From positions 10,730,580 through 10,794,579 of the forward strand of contig NZ_AP025018.1 of assembly GCF_019977735.1 (NCBI RefSeq): DNA of 64,000 nucleotides. Reading direction: 5' to 3'. Position 1 is the stretch's first letter; each line of letters starts with the position of its first letter. The position numbers and the translations under genes are program-made. The notes beneath the pieces are model-generated. The model had not been told where the DNA came from. It saw only the letters and a program-made list of their open reading frames with translations, and searched no databases. Origin of the DNA: Calothrix sp. PCC 7716 (GTDB lineage: Bacteria; Cyanobacteriota; Cyanobacteriia; Cyanobacteriales; Nostocaceae). Positions 43,001 to 52,000 of the stretch are shown piece after piece.

Positions 43001-46000
43001 TTGCATCCAGTCATGGTTTAAGTGATGGCGCCTTAGTTCGCTACGAAGTTGACGCAGGTCTAACAGCAATTGGCGGTTTAACAAATGGCGCCAACTACTA
43101 TATCAAACGCATCAGCGACACTGTAATACAACTCAGTACTACACAAGGTGGCGCCATAATAGATATTACCAGCGGTGGTATAGGCAATCACAGATTCCTA
43201 GCTTCTAATAATATTGCTAGCTTCAACGCTAAAAACACCATTCGAGTAGATGTTAATCAAGATCAAATTAACTTTGCTGCCAACCACAACTTTAAAGACG
43301 GCGCCCAAATTCGTTATGAAGTTGATGCAAATCAAAAAGCAATCGGTGGTTTAACTACTGGCTCTACTTATTATGTCAAACGTGTTAGCGATACTGCTAT
43401 TCAACTAACCTCAACATTAGGTGGAGCAGTAATTAATATTACTAGTGACGGTAAAGGCAATCATCGATTTATTGAAAGCGGTACAGTCTTTACTCCAGAA
43501 AACCGCATTACTGTAGATGTTGAAGCTAACGCAATTATTCTTCCTGCACCTGTAGATTTAAAGGTTGGCGAGAAAATTGAATATCGTGCCAGTGGACAAG
43601 CAATTGGTGGTTTAACAGATGGCGCCACCTATTACATCATCAGTAACCAGGGTACAGCATTGCGGCTAGCTACAACACCAGGCGGAAATGCAATTGATTT
43701 AACGAGTGCTGGTGGCGCCGGTAATCATCGCTTTATCCGTGCAGGAGTTGATTTTGCTGCAAATAATGATGTTGCCCAAGAACGACGCGCGCAAGCTCTG
43801 ACCCTTGAACAACGTCTCAGCAACGACTTGGGTGTAACGATTAAACTAACTGCAGGTAATGCGACCTCTACAAATGACATAACTGCTACAAACAACACAA
43901 TTAGTGCAGGTCGTAAAGTCAGCTTCAGTAATATCACCGCTAATTACGACGAACAGCAATTAGGAAGCACTAAGTTACTAGCAGGTATCACAAATGGCTA
44001 TGCCTTTATGGGTACTGGTTACGGTACTGCACAAGAAACTGGTGTCAAGATTAGCAACACTAACCTCGGTTTAGCATTATATAAAACTATTGACTACAAA
44101 CTTGCTGCTAACCAACAAGCAAAGATGACTTATGCGCTAGTTGGAGAAGGTAAAGCCGAATTAGTTGGTGTTGATGATGTCACTGTCAAAGGTAATTTAG
44201 CCGTTCAAGTTAACCGCACTGGCAAGGTTGTCAATGAAACAATTACTACACCAGGTGGAGAAATCAAACTAGCGCTTGATGCAACAAATAGAATTAGCGT
44301 TATGGGCGCCGCCGAAATAGATATTAAAGGTATCGCCGCAGCATCTGGTAACTTTGGTATCGACCATACAAGCACTACCAATGGCACCGTTACAACTTCT
44401 AAATTGGTAATTGGCGCCACTAACGTTAATGCTTTTGTTGGTTCAGGTTACAAAACTGCTGATGAACTTGGTGTTAAGCTGACCGATGGCAAGTTGGGCA
44501 TGGTGCTTAACAAAGTTAATGATACTGCCGCAGCCCAGCAAGCACCAGCTAAATATGCTCTGGAAATTGGTGGAACAGCTAGCGTAGTTGGTATTCCTGG
44601 TTTGAGCTTGGAAGGTGCGATGGAAGCGCGCATCAACCGCACTGGTGGAGCAGTTAATGAAACCGTCAATGTTGGGAATGGGCAGACTGTAATAGTTAAC
44701 TTCGGCGCCACAGAAGGTACACTTACTAGCATCGAAGGTTCCGCTCGTCTCAAAGCAGCTAATATCCTAGATGCATCAGGTAAATTTGTTTTAGGAATTG
44801 GCGAACCACAACAAAATGGTCGCAGACCAATTGATATCAAAGCTACAGACGTTTCTACCTTTGTTGGTATTGGTGCAAACACACCTGATACTAGCGATGA
44901 TGTTGGCGCCAAATTAACCAATGCCGACTTTAACTTCACTCTCAATGCTGATAATACTTACAAGTACAATATTAATAATGCCGATATTGCCTTAGTTGGT
45001 ATTGACTCACTTAACTTTACAGGTAAAGCCAGCGCAACAGGCGACAATAAGAGCATTAGTGTTAAGCTCAACAATTTAAATCTCAATGTCTCCGATTATG
45101 CAAGACTAAGCGGTGATTTTGATTTCTCCGTCTCCTCAGATAATGGCACTCAAATTATTAACTTGGGTGCAACTAATGCTTCTGCCTTTATCGGTACTGG
45201 CGCCAAAACACCACAAACCACTGATGATGTTGGCTTAAATATTAGCCAAGTCAATGGCAGTTTACAAATTCGCAAACCTCAAAATGGTAACAAGTACACC
45301 GCTTATTCAATAGCAGGAGATATTCAACTTGCTGGTATAAATGGTTTAACGTTAGGTGGAAAAGTTAGCGCGCAATACAACGAGGCGCCTTTCAATACAG
45401 TACTTGGAGGTAAGACCCTTGCTGCTGGTATCAATGAAGTTAGCGGTACTGGATTAAGTTTAGGTATAACAGGTTTACAAGGTCTCAATAGTGCCATCAG
45501 TGCTGATGTTGTCTTTAAAGTTCGTCAATCAGATGGCGCCATCTTAGCTGGTGCAACAAATGTTACCGCTCAAATTAGCATAAACAGCCCGACTATAGAG
45601 GGAAAAACCGAATCTGGCACATTAACAGGAAAGATAGAAAATGGCACATTAGGACTAGTGGTATTATCAGATGGTACATACGGTCTGAAAGGTTTGGGAC
45701 GAGCTAGTGTCACATTAAGCCCATTAATTGTTGGTGGTGACATTGGCATCGAAGCAGTAAAAAGCGGTGCCAAAGCCATTAAAGAAACAATCAGTGTTGG
45801 AAACCAATCTATCGGTATTGACTTTGCGAACAATCAGAATTTTGTAAAATTCACCACAGATAAGCTCTTTATTGACCTTATCTTGACAGATGAAATCAAA
45901 AATGCCATACGCACCGGAGCAACAACGCTTGATGGTGTGAAGCAAGGATTAGTACCTAAATACGATAGCAATGGAAACTTACTCTCTGGTAATGAAAGCT

Positions 46001-49000
46001 TCCTTTCTACTCCTATCCCCATTGCAAACACAAGCCTTGATAAAATTTTAGGAGTTAGCAGTTATCTTTCGCTGGGAACTTATGTCAATAAATATTTAGA
46101 TACTTCTTTAACTGACCTCAAGGCTAGTAACTATACTCTTTTAGGCTTGATGGGATACCTCAAGAAAGAATGGTTGCCAACTTTGCCAGTTTATGAAGGA
46201 CTAGATTTTGTTTACAACAAAGATAATAAGACTATAGAGCTTAAGTACAAATCAAATGCAAATTACAAAACCAGCTTAGATTTTGAGCTTGGTCAAGAAG
46301 CCCAGCAATTTGGACTAGAGTTATCTGGTAAATCAACAGTTGAGCTAGCAGTTGGCGCCGATATCGACTTTGGGTTGACAATTGGATGGAACCAAGGGTT
46401 TAAATCTGACTTTACAATTAACAATATTGGATTTAATGCTACTGCTGATACTAAAAACCTTGTATTAGGCGCCTACTTCGGTCCTTTAGAAGCAAGTCTG
46501 GGTTCCTATGATATCGGCAAGGAAAAAGGACAAGTATCGCTAGCTTTAGGAGGAAACTTAAGCTACACCGACCACGATAATGATCTAGAAACTGCCAAGC
46601 AATTTAACTTCGATGTTACAAACGGTGGCACTATTGACGTGACTTTACCGTTCTACGCATCCTTAGCTGGAAGAGATTTGGCGCCTGGTGTAGTACCGAA
46701 GGTATTCTTAAAAGGAGAGGTATTTACCAAAGACGCTCAAGGTAATTTAGGGGCTGGTAGCTTAAAGTTAACTCATCAAGACTTTGATAAACTTCTTAAT
46801 TTCCGTAACTTTGGCATAGTCGATGTATTGCTAATGTTCAAGGATGTTGTATCTTGGGCAGAGCAATATAAAGACTACGAGGTCATGAAGACATCTATTC
46901 CTTTTGTTGATTTTTCATTAGGTGATGCGCTTAACTTTGCCTCTGCTATTAACGATAATGTCCTCTCAAAAATTGACTTCTACAAACCACGTGTAGACTT
47001 GCTTTCTGGTAATGGTGCTTCTTTAACAGATGCTACAGTCAACAACATACCAGTTAAAAGGCTCACTGCTGGTACTAACTTCGATACAAAATATTTAGGC
47101 AAATTTGTAACTCTTGAAGGTATTGGTATCTATCGAATTACTACGGTTAATGGCAGTACTTTAGACTTGACCGAAGTTGCTGATGATCAAACAGTCTTAT
47201 TTAAAACTGTAAGCAACCCTAACTTCGGCAGCGTTAAGTTCGTCATTCACGAAAAACAACAGCTAATTCGTTCCTATCAAGAATTAATTGTTGCAATTAA
47301 TAAATCTGGTATTCTTCCTGTTAGCGTCAACCTTGAATACGACCCAATTGAAAATACCTTTACAATTCCCTTTGGCTTCAAACAAAATTTACCAGTGTTT
47401 AATAATATCGGGTTAAATTTTGGTGTAAATCTTGGAGAACTATCGCTGTCTAGCAATTCCAAAGCTGCGCTCAATGCTAATGTCAATGGTCGTGCGGATA
47501 TCATTATTGATTTTGATAAACCGATGACTGATGGCAACGGTAATCCTAGTACAGGTATTGGCTTATACCTAGATAAAGTCAAGCTAGAAGGTGGCGTAAG
47601 TCTTGATATTAATGACTTGGAAGTTGCCGCTAAACTTGGTTTCTTAGGCTTGACGGCAGGAGGTGCAGGTACAGGTTCAGCAGTTCATGTTGGCGCCTCT
47701 ATCGCTACTGGTTTAAATGGGCGCCAAGATTTTGTAAAACTTTTGGAAGGTGATTTAAGACAAGCTTTCTATCTTGACTTTAAAGGTGATGCTTACGCAA
47801 GATTAAAAGGTTTAAAAGTCGATGCTGGTTTCGGTGGTATAAATATTTCCAAAGATGTGGAACTTGGTGTATACCTACCTAACTTGCTCAAACCATCTGG
47901 TACTCAAGTTGTAACTCAACCTCTCGGTCAACCTTTTGATCTTAAGGCTCAAATAGCAAGTGGCAAGCTGAAAAACGAAGGTACCGTTGTAGTATTACCT
48001 GATGTCTCACAACTGCTCAGTCTCAAGAACCTAAGCTTCGAGCAGATTATGAGCGGTATCCGTGCAGGCATAAAATTTGTAGATAACTCACTTGCTGAAC
48101 AGCCTTTCTACACCAGCGCAATTCCTGTTATTGACCGCTCACTCAAAGACACTTTCAAATTCCTTGACGATTTAACGGCAAAAATTGACAATATCGCCAA
48201 AAACCCTGCTGGTGCATTACAAGAGGTAGAGTCAAAGATTGAATCTTTACTGGGAATCACTGATGATAATACCCTTAACCCGTGGAAACAGAAATTCTCT
48301 CTCTTCCTAGAGAATAATACTTTGAATGTGCATATGGGTTGGGAGGCACTGTTCTCTAGTAAATTTGGTTTTAGCCTCGACTTAGAAAGTCTCAAAGCAA
48401 TTTCTGGTAACTCGGCAGCAGCAGCACTTGATGCTATCAGTTCTTTAGTTGATGTTGGCGCCAGTGGCAAAGTAACCTTAGAAGCGATAGCCAAACTTAA
48501 CTTTGATATTGGTATTAGTCTCGATAGCTTAAAGTCAGGAAAACCAGATATTTTCCTCTACGACTACAATAAAGCCACAGGAAGAGGAACTTATGGACAG
48601 ATTGGCGCGCGCTTAGAAGGTAGAGATTTAGAGTTAGGCTTTAAAGTTGGTCCAATCAATATTGGCACTAAGGGTGGCACGGCAGTTTTAGATGCTGACG
48701 GAGATATTAACACCAAAGACTACGCAGGATTAATTATTGGTATTGACCAAAAATCGGGAACTCGCACGGATGATGGTCGCTTTTACATTGGTGATGAGAG
48801 CTTCGGCAATAACCTTGATGCTAAATTAGTCGGTGGTTTTGATGTGACTCTACCAGTTTTCATTGATTTTGCCGGCTTCAAAACCAACCTCAAAGACCCT
48901 CTAAGCATTCGTACTAATAAAGTATATGGAGACCAAGGTGTAACTCAACTATTTAAGCATCTTGCTAAGTCTCCAGATAGGGGAGCGGCAAATCCAATTG

Positions 49001-52000
49001 AAATGACTTTCCCGGATATTCGGGGAGCATTTAGCCTCCTGGGTGGTAACTTCTCCATTCTTTCTATCCTTAACGACCCGTCTATTGTTATCGATGGTGT
49101 TGACACAGCAGTTGGTAGTTTAGAGCATATTCTTGACTCTAACCTGGCTCAAAAAATTCCTTTACTTGGTGATAAACTAGCCCGCGCGGCAGCATTCCTA
49201 CGAGATATTCGTCAAGGAGTAATTAGTGACCTTCGCCAAAAACTTGATGGCAAAGGCAAAGTAATTGAAATTCTGCAAAAAACGTTATATGACGTTCTTG
49301 GGCCAAGCCAACTTAACCTTCTGCTCGATATAAATAAAGACAATCAAATTAATGCTGCCGACGTTGAAGTAGCCTGGTACGACGCAAAAGGAAACAAGCT
49401 CAAAAATTGGCAAGTAGGTGGTGATTTACCAACCGATGCCAATGGCAAACTGGCAGATGCTATCCAATTCAATTTGAAACTTGGTGGCACAATTTTCGGC
49501 GCCGGTATCGATTTGCCTTTAGACTTTGAACTTCCTGGCTTTAGCTTAGATGTTGACGGTGGTTTGAGTTTAGATATGGGCTGGAGCTTTGATTTCGGCT
49601 TTGGCTTGAGTGTTAGTGATACCTTCTACGTTGCCACCAATAAAGACGCTAACGATAAGGAAATTGAGCTTAATATCAGCGCGTTCCTTGATGGTGATAC
49701 AAATACTCGCAGCACTCCTCAAAATGCAGAAGTCTTCAAAGCTAACGGTAAGCTTCTCTTCTTAGGAGCGCAACTCGAAGACAAGCGACCCAACGGCAAA
49801 GCTAGTGGTGTTTACGGTGGATTATCTTTAGATGTTATCGGTGACGAGCGTGGTCGTTTAACGTTTAATCGTCTTCTTTCTGGTTCACTATCGAATTTAT
49901 TTAAAGTAGACTTTGGTGTGAAAGCAGACCTCAGTCTTCAAACAACTTTAGAAATCGTCGGAGCGCAAGGACTTCCTCGTTTAAGAGGAGATATTGAAGC
50001 TAAGTGGGATTGGCAAGTTGGCAAAGCCTTTACATCACCTGGCATTGGTATCAATAACCTGCAAGTTGACTTAGGTAGTTATGTTGGGAACTTCCTGCAA
50101 CCAATTGCCGAAAAAATTCGGGATACTATCAAACCTTTAGAACCAGTAATAGATACTTTTACTAAACCAATTGGTGGGCTTAACAAGTTTATTAGTGACC
50201 CAACGCTGAAGGGTTTAATAAATTTGATGCTCAAAATTAAAGGTCGTCCGCCAATTGACTGGTCTTTCCTTGAAGAAGCCAAGCAGATGCTTAAATTTGC
50301 TGAGGAAATAGCTAAATTTGATAAATCTAATAGTTGGTTGTCTTTAGGAAGCATCAAGGGACTTGGGACTCAGGCGCCAACCTCTATTCAAGCAACGAAC
50401 CAAACTTCATCAACACTCGGAAATTTAGAGACAACATTACAAAACAATACCCGTCAGCAGTCCAAACCCAGCGGTACTTTAAAAACACCACGCTCTGGTT
50501 TCCAAGTCATACCTTACCTCAAGGACATTAAAAACTGGATGAATCTTCTCAGTGGTAAGGATGCAACTTTATTTACTTACGAGCTACCTCTACTTGAATT
50601 TAGACAAGACCTCGAAGTTTTATTATTTAGCTATGGTATTCCTAAGCTTGCTTCCTTCAATGTTTATGCAACAGCAGGATTATCAGCAATCGCCGATTTA
50701 GGCTTTGGTTATGATACTTACGGTATTCGTCAAGCCATTAACACAGGCAATCCGCTTTATGCCTTAGATGGTTTGTACATCATGGACTTTGATAAAAATG
50801 GTAAGGATAAGCCAGAGTTTAAGTTTGATGGCTACATCGGGCTAAAAGGTTCAATAGATGTTGCCGTAGTTGAGGCAGGTGTTGAGGGTCGAATTGGCGT
50901 AGAGGTTAATGTCGATATGCAGGATATAGCCAAATCAGTTCTTAGTAAGGACGCAAGTGGTTATGTTACTGGTCAAACTTGGGTGAGTGATGGCAAAATT
51001 CGTGGGTCTGAACTTTACACAATGGTGACTTATGAACCGAGCGCAAGCAATCTCTATGGTTTAGGAAACTTATTTAACATCGACGGCAAGGTTTACGCTA
51101 GTGCTAACGCTTTTATCGACCCAGTTTTACTTGATTCGTACACAGTTGAGCTATTCAAAACAACATTATTCGATTTCCAATACAAAGCTCCTAATGTCCA
51201 ACCAAAACTCGCAACAGTAGAAAATGGCGTACTGTACCTCAACGCTGGCAGACGCGCGCAAAACCGGAAATATGGTAATACTCAAGATGGTGGCGAAACA
51301 TACTATATGTACACTGACAAAGCCACTGGCAAAATTGGTATTGAATATGACGGATACTACCAAACCTTCGATAACGTTAGCAAAATCGTTGGTTATGGCG
51401 GCGCCGGAAATGATACATTCGATGCGTCTCGTCTCAACGGTGTCGAAGTGGAATTCTACGGTGATGATGGTGATGACACCTTAATTGCTGGTACTGGCAA
51501 AGCAACGCTTTTTGGTAATGCTGGTAACGATACCCTTGATGCTTCCAGAAGTATTTTGGCTGCGTTACTAGATGGTGGCGATGGTGACGATATTATGAAG
51601 GGTGGTATTGGTGCCGATATTCTCAGAGGTGGTAATGGTAATGATAATCTCAGCGGTGGTGATGGCGATGACCTTCTTGATGGGGGTGACGGTGCCGACT
51701 CGTTAAGCGGTGACAAAGGTAACGACAAATATATCCTTGAAGAGAACTTTAGCCGCGACCGTTGGAACGATGGTGATGATAAGAGTGTTTATGACTTCTC
51801 AAATATCAAGAAAAACCTAAATATCTATATCAGCCAACTTAGTATGGTTGTTAAGCAAGAAGGTAGTGATAGCGAACTTAAAGTTACTGGTAGTAACTCC
51901 GTAACAGCCTTAGACAATCTGAAATTAGGTTCGGGAGATGACACTATTGTTATCGGGCGCCGCAGTCTCACTCAGAAACTAACAATAGATGGTGGTGGTG

